DNA of 64,000 nucleotides, from contig JAABTS010000004.1 in NCBI GenBank assembly GCA_011389735.1, positions 1 to 64,000 on the forward strand, written 5' to 3'. Origin of the DNA: Desulfobacteraceae bacterium (GTDB lineage Bacteria; Desulfobacterota; Desulfobacteria; Desulfobacterales; JAABTS01). Both the position numbers and the translations under genes were made by a program. The notes beneath the pieces were generated by a model, which had not been told where the DNA came from, did not search any database, and saw nothing but the letters and a program-made list of their open reading frames with translations. Numbering within the stretch: position 1 is the first letter of the stretch; every line of letters starts with the position of its first letter. Of this stretch, positions 34,319-42,927 are shown piece by piece.

Positions 34319-35749
34319 ATGAAAAATCTTGAAAATCTAAGAGACCGAATCATCAACAGGGTAAAAATCAACTTGCGCGATTTGCCGGTTGATGTGGACG
34401 CCTATCTTCGAGACCTGGTTTCCCTGGAACAATTGATCAAATTCTATGCATTTTACGGTATCTGGTCCAATCATTCGATTCATTTTCATTTCAGCAACAG
34501 CAACCTCGCAGGCAGTTATTTCATGGGCAGGACCAAGGTGGATAATTCGATTATCTATAAATGCGATGTGCGGGGCGATGAGCTGAAAGAAAAAGGGAGC
34601 AAGCTGGAAACGGAAGGGATCACCCTGAAAATGGAAGAGGATGAAACCATCTGGATCAAAGACAGCATTCTGGTGAAAACGCTTGTTCATAATTTTTCCC
34701 ACAACCCTGAGAAACCGGAACTGTTTTTGATCAAAAGAACCGCAGCCATGCCTTACGCCAATATTCACGGATCTCCGGTCGAAGGTTGTCTGCTGGAGCC
34801 TTTCAGCACCGTGGATCTGACAAGCCTCCATAATTGCAGGATCGGGACTTACACCTACGTTCAGGTCGGTAAATTGTCCCATCAGGAGGTGGAATCCGGC
34901 AAAATCTGGATCAAAGTCAAGGATGCGTTCGATTTTAACTACACTTTTCCCAAAGATGTGTTGAAGAAAAAATATATTGCATTTCAACCAGGCAAAGGCG
35001 CTATGGGCATGTTCATGGATTTTGTCGAGGACCGGAAAATCGATTTCCAGAAATTATACAATGTGGTTCATCTGGATTCCCCGATTCCTGAAATCCCCCC
35101 CGGCGCATCGATTAACCGCTACAGCGTCTGGAAGGGGAACAACGACATCGGGCGGAACGTTCTTGTAGCGCAACGGGCGTACCTGGAATGTTCCCATCTC
35201 GGTGACGGCGCAAACGCCCAGGAAAATTGCTATATCGGCTATTCCCATCTGGAAGGATTTAACGTGACGGCTCACGGAGCCACCATTATCCACGCCAATC
35301 TCGGGAAAAAAGTGTTTGTCGGCTTCAATTGTTTTCTGAGAGGAAATGACGATCGAACCATCACCATTGGGGAACAGAGTATCGTAATGCCTCACACGAT
35401 CATCGATTTGACCGAACCGGTCGTCGTACCCGGCAACCACCTTATCTGGGGCTATATCCGGAATCAGGACGACTTGAAGGAAAACAGCATTCCGCTCGAT
35501 AAATTGTCGCGCGTCAAAGGCCAAATTTCCATCGGCGGCATGACGTTCAATGGAGACGGGAATGTATTGGTGGAAGCCTTTCGACACCGGATCGATCATA
35601 TTCTGGAAGCCAACGGAGCTTATTTTGACGGAGAAGAAGAAGGCAAAGGCCACGCCCAGAAAGGCCAGGATATCTCCTTCAACATTATCCAGCCATATCC
35701 GCGAGGCCACCTGAAGGGGCTTTATCCGTCCATCGATATCGAACCATAG
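34319..35749 (+). CDS. Left-handed beta-helix (hexapeptide) protein, possible acyl/nucleotidyl transferase-like
   Basis: The 476-residue protein has a helical N-terminus (ENLRDRIINRVKINLRDLPV), then irregular hexapeptide-type turns in two zones (about 60-195 and about 265-400), for example FSTVDLTSLHNCRIGTYTYV and IGYSHLEGFNVTAHGATII. These suggest a left-handed parallel beta helix as in acetyltransferases and sugar-nucleotide enzymes. The family was not identified further. No signal peptide or membrane segment is present. A GAGAAAAG site precedes the ATG. It stands alone, so the substrate cannot be inferred from context. Confidence 0.72.
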   Translation: MKNLENLRDRIINRVKINLRDLPVDVDAYLRDLVSLEQLIKFYAFYGIWSNHSIHFHFSNSNLAGSYFMGRTKVDNSIIYKCDVRGDELKEKGSKLETEGITLKMEEDETIWIKDSILVKTLVHNFSHNPEKPELFLIKRTAAMPYANIHGSPVEGCLLEPFSTVDLTSLHNCRIGTYTYVQVGKLSHQEVESGKIWIKVKDAFDFNYTFPKDVLKKKYIAFQPGKGAMGMFMDFVEDRKIDFQKLYNVVHLDSPIPEIPPGASINRYSVWKGNNDIGRNVLVAQRAYLECSHLGDGANAQENCYIGYSHLEGFNVTAHGATIIHANLGKKVFVGFNCFLRGNDDRTITIGEQSIVMPHTIIDLTEPVVVPGNHLIWGYIRNQDDLKENSIPLDKLSRVKGQISIGGMTFNGDGNVLVEAFRHRIDHILEANGAYFDGEEEGKGHAQKGQDISFNIIQPYPRGHLKGLYPSIDIEP

Positions 35750-35829
35750 ATCATCTCATGTCCGGAAATCGGTTTTAACAGAATTTTCGGCCCGCCGCAC
35801 ATCCGATGAAATCCGCCGGCCTTTGAAAC

Positions 35830-35924
35830 AGTCTATTTATATATCACAGGCCGGCGACACTCCGACATTCCATTTACGGAAGGCCATATAGTCCTCCGGG
35901 GATGGAATTTCTGAAAATCTATAA
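35830..35924 (-). repeat. Degenerate RepA left half plus minimal RepA derivative
   Basis: GGCCGGCGACACTCCGACAT and TTTACGGAAGGCCATATAG are a diverged RepA end. Next to it, TATAGTCCTCCGGGG, then TTTCTGAAAATCTATA, looks like two RepA ends with the middle deleted. Confidence 0.5.
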
Positions 35925-35957
35925 CAAAAGAATCAGCCTTAAAAGACAGGAATTCTT

Positions 35958-37361
35958 ATGGAAACGGTAATTACACGATTTGCGCCCAGCCCGACAGGTT
36001 ATTTGCATATCGGAGGCGCCAGGACGGCTTTGTTTAACTGGCTGTACGCCCGAAATCGGAACGGAAAATTTATTCTGCGAATTGAAAATACGGATTTACA
36101 AAGATCCACCAAAGAATCGACCGAGGCTATTTTTGAGGGCCTGACATGGCTGGGAATTGATTGGGACGAAGGGCCCTATTTTCAAACCGACCGGTTCGAT
36201 CTTTATAAAGAATACGCCCAAAAGCTGTTTGACGCCGGACGCGCCTATTATTGCCGGTGTACTCCCGAAGAACTTGAGGCCAAACGGAAAATTTCCCTGG
36301 AACGGGACGGCAAGGTCAAATATGACGGGACTTGCCGGGGCAAGGAGCTTTCGCCCGGCGATGACACGGTGCTTCGGTTCGCCGCTGATCCTTCGGGAAA
36401 CACGCCGTTGAACGACAAGGTCAAAGGCGGAATTATTTTTAACAATGAAGATATCGATGATTTTATCATCTTGCGGCGGGACGGGACTCCGACTTATAAT
36501 TTCGCTGTCGTTATCGACGATGTGACAATGAACGTCAACACCGTCATCCGGGGGGACGACCATGTCAGCAACACTCCCAAACAGATTCAGATTTACAAGG
36601 CTTTAGGGGCGGCCGTTCCTGCATTCGCTCATGCGCCGATGGTTCTTGGAAAGGATAAATCCCGCCTGAGTAAGCGGCACGGCGCCATGTCCGTAACCGC
36701 TTACCGGGAGATGGGGTATCTTCCCGAAGCCCTGATTAACTATCTGGTGCGCCTGGGGTGGTCATACGGCGATCAAGAGTTTTTTACCCGCGGCGATTTA
36801 ATCGAAAAATTCAGCCTGGAACACATCGGGAGATCGGCCGGCGTGTTCGATCCGGATAAACTGCTGGCCCTGAACGGTGAACATATCCGATCCACTCCCG
36901 TTTCGGAACTCGCCGAACGGCTGATCCCGTTTCTTGAAAAACGGGGGATTCATGAAACGCCGGGACCGTATCTCGAAAAAGCGGTGGAAACGCTGGTTCA
37001 ACGCAGCAAGACCCTCGAAGAAATGGCGGAAAGCGCTGTTTTTTATTTTTCGGACACGGTCGCCTATGACGAAAAAGCCGCGGCCAAATGTTTGAAGCCC
37101 GATGCAGCCGAACCGGTTCGGGTTCTTATCGAACGTCTCGAAGATATGGAAGATTTCGATGAAAAATCGCTCGAAGACGCGTTCAAGGATGTCATGGAAA
37201 AAACCGGCCTGAAGCTGGGAAAAATCGCTCAACCCGTGCGCGTGGCGCTGACCGGAAGAACCGCAAGCCCCGGTATTTTCGAAATCGTCGGCATTCTGGG
37301 AAAAGACAAAGTGATTCGGCGGCTATCGGACGCCCTTGAGTTTATAGAATCATCATCTTAA
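35958..37361 (+). CDS. gltX: Glutamyl-tRNA synthetase
   Basis: The 467-residue class I synthetase attaches Glu to tRNA-Glu, and in many bacteria also to tRNA-Gln for amidation. The HIGH motif is PTGYLHIGGARTALFNW near residue 11, the Glu/tRNA-binding VIRGDDHVSNTPKQI is near 196, and the KMSKS-type loop is DKSRLSKRHG near 236. A Zn-type cluster (YYCRCTPEE) is near 98. The C-terminal anticodon-binding helical domain is complete. AGGAATTC precedes the ATG. Unusually, no related gene flanks it; repeats lie on both sides. Confidence 0.97.
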   Translation: METVITRFAPSPTGYLHIGGARTALFNWLYARNRNGKFILRIENTDLQRSTKESTEAIFEGLTWLGIDWDEGPYFQTDRFDLYKEYAQKLFDAGRAYYCRCTPEELEAKRKISLERDGKVKYDGTCRGKELSPGDDTVLRFAADPSGNTPLNDKVKGGIIFNNEDIDDFIILRRDGTPTYNFAVVIDDVTMNVNTVIRGDDHVSNTPKQIQIYKALGAAVPAFAHAPMVLGKDKSRLSKRHGAMSVTAYREMGYLPEALINYLVRLGWSYGDQEFFTRGDLIEKFSLEHIGRSAGVFDPDKLLALNGEHIRSTPVSELAERLIPFLEKRGIHETPGPYLEKAVETLVQRSKTLEEMAESAVFYFSDTVAYDEKAAAKCLKPDAAEPVRVLIERLEDMEDFDEKSLEDAFKDVMEKTGLKLGKIAQPVRVALTGRTASPGIFEIVGILGKDKVIRRLSDALEFIESSS

Positions 37362-37367
37362 ACCTGA

Positions 37368-37574
37368 AGTTCTTCAGGAATTAAATTTCATAAGGCGGCA
37401 GGCGCGGATTGTTGAATTTTGTGTTCAATGCTAAATTATTTATGTTGAATGCTAAATGTTAAATGCTAAATGGGGGACTCGCATTCAACATCCAAAATTC
37501 AACATTCAACATAATAAAATTCGTATACCCCCGGGCCGACAACGCAATGAAATTAATTATCTGAAAAGCTATAA
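37368..37574 (-). repeat. RepA element with heptamer expansion
   Basis: Right end TTCAGGAATTAAATTTCATA, a centre with AATGCTAAATGTTAAATGC and CATTCAA heptamers, and left end GCAATGAAATTAATTATCTG then AAAAGCTATAA. It is followed by a second partial RepA. Confidence 0.75.
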
Positions 37575-37579
37575 ATGGG

Positions 37580-37665
37580 GGAATCACATTCAACATTCAA
37601 CATTCAACATTCGTATATCCCCGGGCCGGCAAAACACTGAAATATTATTTCCGGAAGTCTGTCGC
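37580..37665 (-). repeat. Partial RepA overlapping the tesB 3' end
   Basis: CATTCAA heptamers, then CGTATATCCCCGGGCCGGC and CACTGAAATATTATTTCCGG. The last residues and TAA stop of tesB (37645-37647) lie inside this end, so tesB was probably trimmed or extended by the insertion. Confidence 0.65.
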
Positions 37666-38544
37666 TTTCGGCTTATATCGAATCAACCCTTCCTGAGTGG
37701 TTGAAGCGACAAGCCTGCCGTCCCTGGTGAAGATGTTCCCGTGATTCAGGCCCCTTGCGCGGCAGGCGCTCGGGCTTTCCATTGCGTAAAGAAGCCATTC
37801 GTCCATGCGGAAATCCCGGTGAAACCACATCCCGTGGTCCAGGCTGGCGACCTGCATTTCCGGTTCCCAAAAGGTGTGGCCGTGAGGATACAATGATGTG
37901 GCCACCAGCCCGAAATCCGACGCATAAGCCAGCATATATTTGTGAACCGCGATATCCTCCGGCATTTTATCGATTGTTTTGAACCACAGATACCTGAACG
38001 GCTTTTCTTTTTTGGGCGCAAACGGATTCACCGGGTTCACCGGGCGAATTTCAATGGGCTTTTCGCAAATAAATTTGTCCCGGATACTTTGTGGAATTTT
38101 ATCTTTCACTTCTCGCGCCATTTCCAGTTCGGATCGAAGTCCTTCCGGGCCTGGGACGTCCGGCGTCGCCGCAGAATGGTCGAATCCGTCTTCATCGATT
38201 TGAAACGAGGCAGACATGGAAAATATGGGTCTGCCTTTTTGAATCGCCACGACGCGGCGGGTAGTGAAACTGCGGCCGTCCCGGATACAATCCACTTTAT
38301 AGACGATCGGCCGGGCAGGATCGCCGGGCCGTAAAAAATATGCATGAAGGCTGTGAGCTCCCCGGTCTTTCGGGACTGTGTAAGATGCGGCGGAAAGAGC
38401 CTGCCCCAGCACCTGGCCTCCGAAAATGGCCCCGAATCCAAGATCCTGGCTACGGCCTCGAAAAATCGTTTCCTCGATCTTTTCAAGCTTCAACACATCC
38501 AGCAGCTCATCCAACACGTTTTTGACGGGAACACATTCTTCCAT
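37645..38544 (-). CDS. tesB: Acyl-CoA thioesterase II
   Basis: The 299-residue double-hotdog thioesterase hydrolyses medium- and long-chain acyl-CoA. Visible features are FRGRSQDLGFGAIFGGQVLGQ at 29-48, HSLHAYFLRPGDPARPI near 69, and RDGRSFTTRRVVAIQKG near 93. The second hotdog has ASLDHGMWFHRDFRMDEWLLY, carrying the catalytic Asp of the family, then SPSACRARGLNHGNIFTRDG. CAGGAGG precedes the ATG. The final residues DFRK and the stop derive from a RepA end. Known homologues end shortly after the T-Q-E-G-L-(I/L)-R segment, so function should be unaffected. Confidence 0.93.
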   Translation of the reverse strand: MEECVPVKNVLDELLDVLKLEKIEETIFRGRSQDLGFGAIFGGQVLGQALSAASYTVPKDRGAHSLHAYFLRPGDPARPIVYKVDCIRDGRSFTTRRVVAIQKGRPIFSMSASFQIDEDGFDHSAATPDVPGPEGLRSELEMAREVKDKIPQSIRDKFICEKPIEIRPVNPVNPFAPKKEKPFRYLWFKTIDKMPEDIAVHKYMLAYASDFGLVATSLYPHGHTFWEPEMQVASLDHGMWFHRDFRMDEWLLYAMESPSACRARGLNHGNIFTRDGRLVASTTQEGLIRYKPKATDFRK

Positions 38545-38576
38545 ATTGATCGATTCCTCCTGTAAATCCGTATATT

Positions 38577-38686
38577 TTCATATAGCCTTCCGAAAATTAA
38601 GTTTCACTGCTTTGTCGGCCCGGAATATGCGACAGTATTATACCAGGCCGGCCGACTTGTGAAATTGTAATTTTTGTAAAACCATT
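38577..38686 (+). repeat. RepA element
   Basis: CATATAGCCTTCCGAAAATT at the left, TTTGTCGGCCCGGAATATG core, and ACTTGTGAAATTGTAATTTT at the right. It separates tesB from the structured leader of the methyltransferase gene. Confidence 0.75.
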
Positions 38687-38700
38687 GTCAATCCCACAGG

Positions 38701-38727
38701 TTCGGGACAATGACATATTGTCCCGAA
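38701..38727. promoter_or_regulatory. Perfect inverted repeat, possible operator
   Basis: TTCGGGACAAT (38701-38711) and ATTGTCCCGAA (38717-38727) are exact reverse complements around a 5-base spacer. A dimeric regulator could bind here, or it may form a hairpin in a leader RNA. It lies 190 bases before the DNA methyltransferase gene. Confidence 0.55.
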
Positions 38728-38769
38728 TCAAAATGACCGGGTGCGGCCACGATGTCAAGAACAAAAATG

Positions 38770-38820
38770 AAAAGCCGAAGGCGGAATGCGTCCGGTTTTT
38801 GTGTAACCGGCTTTTCTGTT
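38770..38820 (+). terminator. Attenuator-like alternative hairpins
   Basis: CCGGTT (38792-38797) pairs with AACCGG (38805-38810), followed by CTTTTCTGTTT, a terminator-like hairpin. An upstream AAAAGCCG (38770-38777) can instead pair with CGGCTTTT (38808-38815), which would disrupt it. This arrangement resembles an antiterminator/terminator switch. Confidence 0.4.
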
Positions 38821-38916
38821 TACCTGATTGCCGATTAATGATAAAAACGCCGAATGATCTCGTTACTGAACATAGGGTAGCAGGCTTTCAGAAAATTTAC
38901 CGAATAAAGGGTTATT

Positions 38917-40026
38917 ATGATCACCTCGCATATCTTTAATTTTGAAAATTCCCGAAAGATGGAACTATTGGCGTCTGATTCCGTTCATCTGGCCGTCACC
39001 TCGCCGCCTTATCCCATGATCGAAATGTGGGATGATTCGTTTATCGCTCAGGAACCGAAAATCAAGAAAGCATTTTCAGAAAAAAATCCCATCCAGGTAT
39101 TTGAGATGATGCACGGCCTTCTCGATGAAGTATGGGAGGATCTGTACCGGGTTCTTGTGGACGGCGGAATCGCATGTATCAATATCGGCGACGCCGTCCG
39201 CACGGTGAACGACCGTTTTCACCTTTTCCCGAACCACGCCAGGATTTTATCGGCCATGGTGGAACTCGGTTTTACTCCGCTTCCCGCGGTTATCTGGCGA
39301 AAACAAACAAACGCTCCAAACAAATTCATGGGATCGGGAATGTTTCCGGCGGGCGCCTATGTAACTTTGGAACATGAATATATACTCATTTTCAGGAAAG
39401 GCGAAAAGAGGATGTTCAGCAAAAGCGAAGGCGTTCCGAACCGTCGGACGAGCGCCTTTTTTTGGGAAGAACGTAACAACTGGTTTTCCGATGTATGGTT
39501 CGATTTGAAAGGCGCGGTTCAGAAAATCGACAAAGACGCCAAACGCAAGCGAAGCGGCGCGTATCCGTTTGAACTGCCTTACCGGTTGATAAATATGTAT
39601 TCCTTGTATGGCGATGTTGTGCTGGATCCTTTCGCGGGCACGGGAACGACGGCCTGCGCCGCCGCCGCTACGGCCAGAAACAGCGTTAATTACGAAATCG
39701 AAGGCGGTTTCAAGGCGCTGATCGAATCAAAAATAAAAGAGAGTGTTCACTCCGGAGCCCGGCGTCTTCTGCAACGGCTGACCGAGCACGGACGGTTTAT
39801 ATCCGGCCGTGTCGATGCTGAAAAACCAGTCAAGCATATCAATAAACCGTTGGGGTATCCGGTCGTGACAAGACAGGAATCGGAACAAATGTTCTATTGC
39901 CCTGTCGGTGTTCAGGTTAAGGACGATTTTATGTTCAATGTCGATTATCGTACACTCTCTACGGAATCATTGCCTTATGAGCTCAAAAAACACGTGAAAA
40001 CAGATTCGGGAATCGACGATAAATAA
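38917..40026 (+). CDS. Orphan site-specific DNA methyltransferase, probably N4-cytosine type
   Basis: The 369-residue enzyme has motif IV first (TSPPYP near residue 29) and the SAM-binding motif I later (DPFAGTGTT near 238), the beta-class order. The S-P-P-Y variant is typical of N4-cytosine methyltransferases, while D-P-P-Y would suggest N6-adenine. Region VDGGIACINIGDAVR follows motif IV. The C-terminal 120 residues are not recognised. No endonuclease or specificity subunit lies nearby, so it is an orphan or its partner is distant. The leader upstream carries an exact inverted repeat and alternative hairpins, suggesting control. Only a weak GGG lies before the ATG. Confidence 0.85.
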   Translation: MITSHIFNFENSRKMELLASDSVHLAVTSPPYPMIEMWDDSFIAQEPKIKKAFSEKNPIQVFEMMHGLLDEVWEDLYRVLVDGGIACINIGDAVRTVNDRFHLFPNHARILSAMVELGFTPLPAVIWRKQTNAPNKFMGSGMFPAGAYVTLEHEYILIFRKGEKRMFSKSEGVPNRRTSAFFWEERNNWFSDVWFDLKGAVQKIDKDAKRKRSGAYPFELPYRLINMYSLYGDVVLDPFAGTGTTACAAAATARNSVNYEIEGGFKALIESKIKESVHSGARRLLQRLTEHGRFISGRVDAEKPVKHINKPLGYPVVTRQESEQMFYCPVGVQVKDDFMFNVDYRTLSTESLPYELKKHVKTDSGIDDK

Positions 40027-40073
40027 CCAGAAGGCCGTTTTTTTTCAAATCAGGTCATGTGAAAGGATAACCA

Positions 40074-40412
40074 ATGCGGAAAAACAGCCCCGGCGCAGGC
40101 GGAATCGTCGACCGGCGATGCCGTTTTCATCACGACCGTGAAGCCGCGGCCCGCTGTCCTGAATGCGGAATGTTTTACTGTCGTGAATGTGTGACCGAAC
40201 ATCGAAACCGGGTGTTATGCGCTGATTGTCTGAGCAAGATGGATACGGCTGAAGGGGCGGGAGAACGACGGGGAATCAACCGTCTTTTCAAGGCGGTCGC
40301 ACTGGTCTTGAGTTTTCTGACCATATGGCTGTTTTTCCATTATTTAGGGCGAGCCCTGACGTTGACGCCCACCGAATTCCATCGTGAATCGCTATGGGAA
40401 ATGACCGAATGA
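40074..40412 (+). CDS. Small B-box-like zinc and membrane protein
   Basis: The 112-residue protein has an N-terminal Cys/His cluster (CRFHHDREAAARCPECGMFY, then CRECVTEHRNRVLCADC) typical of B-box-like zinc ribbons in bacterial membrane proteins. One membrane span follows (about 75-95, VALVLSFLTIWLFFHYLG), then a short tail. It is probably an inner-membrane adaptor. Its stop overlaps ATG 40409 of the next gene (ATGA), so the two are translationally coupled and likely work together. Confidence 0.75.
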   Translation: MRKNSPGAGGIVDRRCRFHHDREAAARCPECGMFYCRECVTEHRNRVLCADCLSKMDTAEGAGERRGINRLFKAVALVLSFLTIWLFFHYLGRALTLTPTEFHRESLWEMTE

Positions 40413-42082
40413 AATCAGCGGCCCGGATAAAACCAACCTCGACGGAAACAGGCCCTTTCAAGCTGATCGATGAGGCCGTCAATCTGATCAAGTTTGCGCC
40501 CTCGCTTCTTTTACCCTACTACATCGGAAGCCTTCCGTTCGTTTTGGGATTGCTCTATTTTATCGAGGATATGAGCCGAAGCGCGTTCGCCGCGGACTAT
40601 TGTTCCGCCGCATCGCTTGGAATGGCCTTATTGTTCGTCTGGATGAAAACATGGCAATCAGTTTATTCGAATTCTATCCATCGCCGGTTACGGCGAGCGG
40701 TTGAAAACCCGGGCGTCTTCAAACGATTCCGAACCGCAGTAAATCAAACCATCGTTCAAGTCGGCGGTATTGTCATATTGCCTGTTTCAGCGCTTTTTTG
40801 CATCCCGTTTGCATGGTGCTATGCATTTTATCAGAACGTCGGAGCCCTTGACGACGGTTCCAAGGATGGCGTCAGGAGCCTGATTCGGGAATCGATCCGC
40901 CAATCGAAAACAAATCCCCGGCAAAACCATCTTTTAATCTTCATATTTGGTGTTTTCTGCGTATTCGTATTTCTGAACATCGCCGTTACGATCTTCATGC
41001 TCCCGCAATTGCTCAAGAAATTTTTCGGCGCCGAAACCATGTTCACCATGTCGGGATTTAACATTTTTAACACGACCTTCTGGGCGGTCGCTGTTTCGCT
41101 CACTTATCTTTTGGCTGATCCGCTAATAAAAACCGTATACGCCTTGCGTTGTTTTTATGGGGTGTCGATTGAAACCGGAGAGGATCTCGAGGCGGAACTG
41201 GAACGCGTCCAACGCGCTTCGAAACAGGCGGTGCCGGTTTTGGCGGCGCTTTTGATACTGGCCGCTGTTTCCGCTCCCGAAGCGGCTGCGAATCATGCGG
41301 CTGCTTCGGAAAAATCCGTTCGCATATCGCCTGACGCCCTGGATCGATCCATTGAACACGTTATCGGCCGGAAAGAATATGCATGGCGTATTCCTCGGGA
41401 TCAAGTCAAAAAACCGGATGAACCCTCCAGCTTTGGCGTTACGCTTATCCGGTGGGCCGGCGGGATCGTAAAAAAAACCGTTCGCTTTATCGGAAATATC
41501 GTTGACTCCATCAACAACTGGATGAAGGATCTGTTTCCGGAACGGGCGCCTCCCAATAAAAACGGGTCAGGGGTAAACTGGGCAACGTCCGTCAACACGC
41601 TGCTGTATCTACTGGCGGGCGTTTTTCTGATTGCCTTGCTTTTTCTTGTTATCAAGGAGATGCGGCAAAAAAAGGATGAAAACGTATCCGCCGCGGTGTA
41701 TGCTGAAAGCCGCAGGCCGGATCTGAGTGATGAAAACGTGGCGGCCGACGTTTTGCCGGCCGACGGATGGTTTGCCCTGGCGAAAGAATTGCTGGAATCA
41801 GGATCATACAGGTTCGCCGTTCGAGCCCTGTACCTGGGCGCTATCGCTTACCTTGCAGACAATCGGCTGATTATCTCCGCCGATTATAAATCCAACCGCG
41901 AATACACGGCGGAATTGAAAAGGCGCGCGCACGGCCGGGAACCACTGATCGACCTGTTTGTGTCCCAGGTGAATTTTTTTGAAAAGGCGTGGTACGGTGA
42001 ATACGAGGTTTCCCGGACGGATGCGCTAATGTTTGAAGAAAATCACCGGCGCTTGACGGAGATGGTTTCGGAATCGGCCTGA
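40409..42082 (+). CDS. DUF4129 multi-span membrane protein
   Basis: The 557-residue protein has an N-terminal part with about five membrane spans (LLPYYIGSLPFVLGLLYFI, a VGGIVILPVSALFCIPFAW segment, HLLIFIFGVFCVFVFLNIAV, AVAVSLTYLLADP, PVLAALLILAAVSA). A periplasmic stretch is followed by another span (LLYLLAGVFLIALLFLVI). The C-terminal DUF4129 region has RFAVRALYLGAIAYLADN and NREYTAELKRRA. Such proteins usually accompany MoxR-ATPase, DUF58 and transglutaminase genes in cell-surface systems; none is here. An ATG at 40394 is also in frame; 40409 makes the ATGA overlap. A strong hairpin follows the stop. Confidence 0.78.
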   Translation: MKSAARIKPTSTETGPFKLIDEAVNLIKFAPSLLLPYYIGSLPFVLGLLYFIEDMSRSAFAADYCSAASLGMALLFVWMKTWQSVYSNSIHRRLRRAVENPGVFKRFRTAVNQTIVQVGGIVILPVSALFCIPFAWCYAFYQNVGALDDGSKDGVRSLIRESIRQSKTNPRQNHLLIFIFGVFCVFVFLNIAVTIFMLPQLLKKFFGAETMFTMSGFNIFNTTFWAVAVSLTYLLADPLIKTVYALRCFYGVSIETGEDLEAELERVQRASKQAVPVLAALLILAAVSAPEAAANHAAASEKSVRISPDALDRSIEHVIGRKEYAWRIPRDQVKKPDEPSSFGVTLIRWAGGIVKKTVRFIGNIVDSINNWMKDLFPERAPPNKNGSGVNWATSVNTLLYLLAGVFLIALLFLVIKEMRQKKDENVSAAVYAESRRPDLSDENVAADVLPADGWFALAKELLESGSYRFAVRALYLGAIAYLADNRLIISADYKSNREYTAELKRRAHGREPLIDLFVSQVNFFEKAWYGEYEVSRTDALMFEENHRRLTEMVSESA

Positions 42083-42085
42083 TTG

Positions 42086-42158
42086 ATAAGAAAGGATTAA
42101 TAAAAAAGGATGAACGAGCAGGGCAATGCATGATCCTTTCTTATAAATCCTTTTTTAT
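42086..42158 (+). terminator. Double interleaved inverted repeat, probable terminator
   Basis: ATAAGAAAGGAT (42086-42097) and ATCCTTTCTTAT (42133-42144) are exact complements. So are ATAAAAAAGGAT (42100-42111) and ATCCTTTTTTAT (42147-42158). The two pairs overlap in order, and cross-pairing is also possible. It starts four bases after the DUF4129 stop. Confidence 0.55.
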
Positions 42159-42221
42159 ATAAAATCCGTATAGCTGATCGACCGGCCGGAAAGATAATCA
42201 AGGGGAATAATATGCAAAACA

Positions 42222-42540
42222 GTGGTAGGGCCGTCCCTACGCGGCGGCCGTTCAAGGGGCATTCATAAAACCGCATGAATTTTGGGGGTGGCCAATCCGT
42301 TATGGGCCCGAGAATATACCTGTGGTAGGGCCGTCCCTACGCGGCGACCGTTCAAGGGGCATTCATAACACCGCATGGATTTTGGGGATGGCCAACCCGT
42401 TATGGGCCCGAATATACCTGTGGTAGGGCCGTCCCTACGCGGCGGCCGTTCAGGGGGCATTCATAACACCGCATGGATTTTGGGGGTGGTCAACCCGTTA
42501 TGGACCCGAACATACCCGCCACGTAGGGCGGGTCTACCAT
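42222..42540 (+). repeat. Tandem repeat, about 3 copies of a 98-100 bp unit
   Basis: Copies start at 42222, 42322 and 42420 with GTGGTAGGGCCGTCCCTACG, containing the palindrome GTAGGGccgtCCCTAC. They continue through CATTCATAACACCGCATG and GGTGGCCAATCCGTTATGGG. The third copy runs into a partial reverse unit ending GGGTCTACCAT next to the flaF stop. No coding frame is conserved between copies. Confidence 0.85.
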
Positions 42541-42546
42541 ATGAAT

Positions 42547-42927
42547 TCATTCGGTTTTTTCTCTCAATCCGGCTGCGATATTGAGGTTGATATCGATGAT
42601 CATGTTGAGTTTTTCCGGGTTTTCCGGGTCGGCCATGATTTCAAAAATCCGCCGGTCCACAAATGCGCTTAATTGAAGGATGTTCACCTTGAGCTGGTCG
42701 GGGAGAGGATTGTCTTCTTTGGACAATGCCGCCTGAAAAAAGCTCCACACCCGCTGATTGAATTTAAGCGCCGATAAAAGTCGTTCTTTGCGGCCTTCGG
42801 CTCGCCAGTCGTCCCGGCATTCTTTCAAGCGAACGGCCGCTTTGGTCAAAGCCGCGGCTTCCAGCTCCCTGGGCGACATGCCGCCCATCCCCGCGGTTTC
42901 ATACGCCTCGATCGGATTCTTTCGCAT
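42547..42927 (-). CDS. flaF: Flagellar regulator FlaF
   Basis: FlaF supports flagellin synthesis and secretion, acting opposite FlbT in alphaproteobacteria. The 126-residue protein opens with the family pattern NPIEAYETAG, then SPRELEAAALTKAAVRLKE, and a central FNQRVWSFFQAALSKEDNPL with LQLSAFVDRRIFEIM. Length is normal. Its start lies inside the end of flbT (overlap 42899-42927). It is last in a minus-strand flagellin-flbT-flaF cluster and ends next to the tandem repeat array. Confidence 0.82.
   Translation of the reverse strand: MRKNPIEAYETAGMGGMSPRELEAAALTKAAVRLKECRDDWRAEGRKERLLSALKFNQRVWSFFQAALSKEDNPLPDQLKVNILQLSAFVDRRIFEIMADPENPEKLNMIIDINLNIAAGLREKTE

Noticed and set aside
38685-38939. 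84-codon open frame before the DNA methyltransferase
   Set aside because: It runs through the exact inverted repeat and hairpins and overlaps the methyltransferase start. There is no ribosome-binding site or family resemblance.
10420-40026. Restriction-modification system from the HsdR-like protein and the DNA methyltransferase
   Set aside because: The genes are about 28 kb apart, the HsdR-like protein lacks a helicase, no specificity subunit exists, and the methyltransferase is of a type II class.
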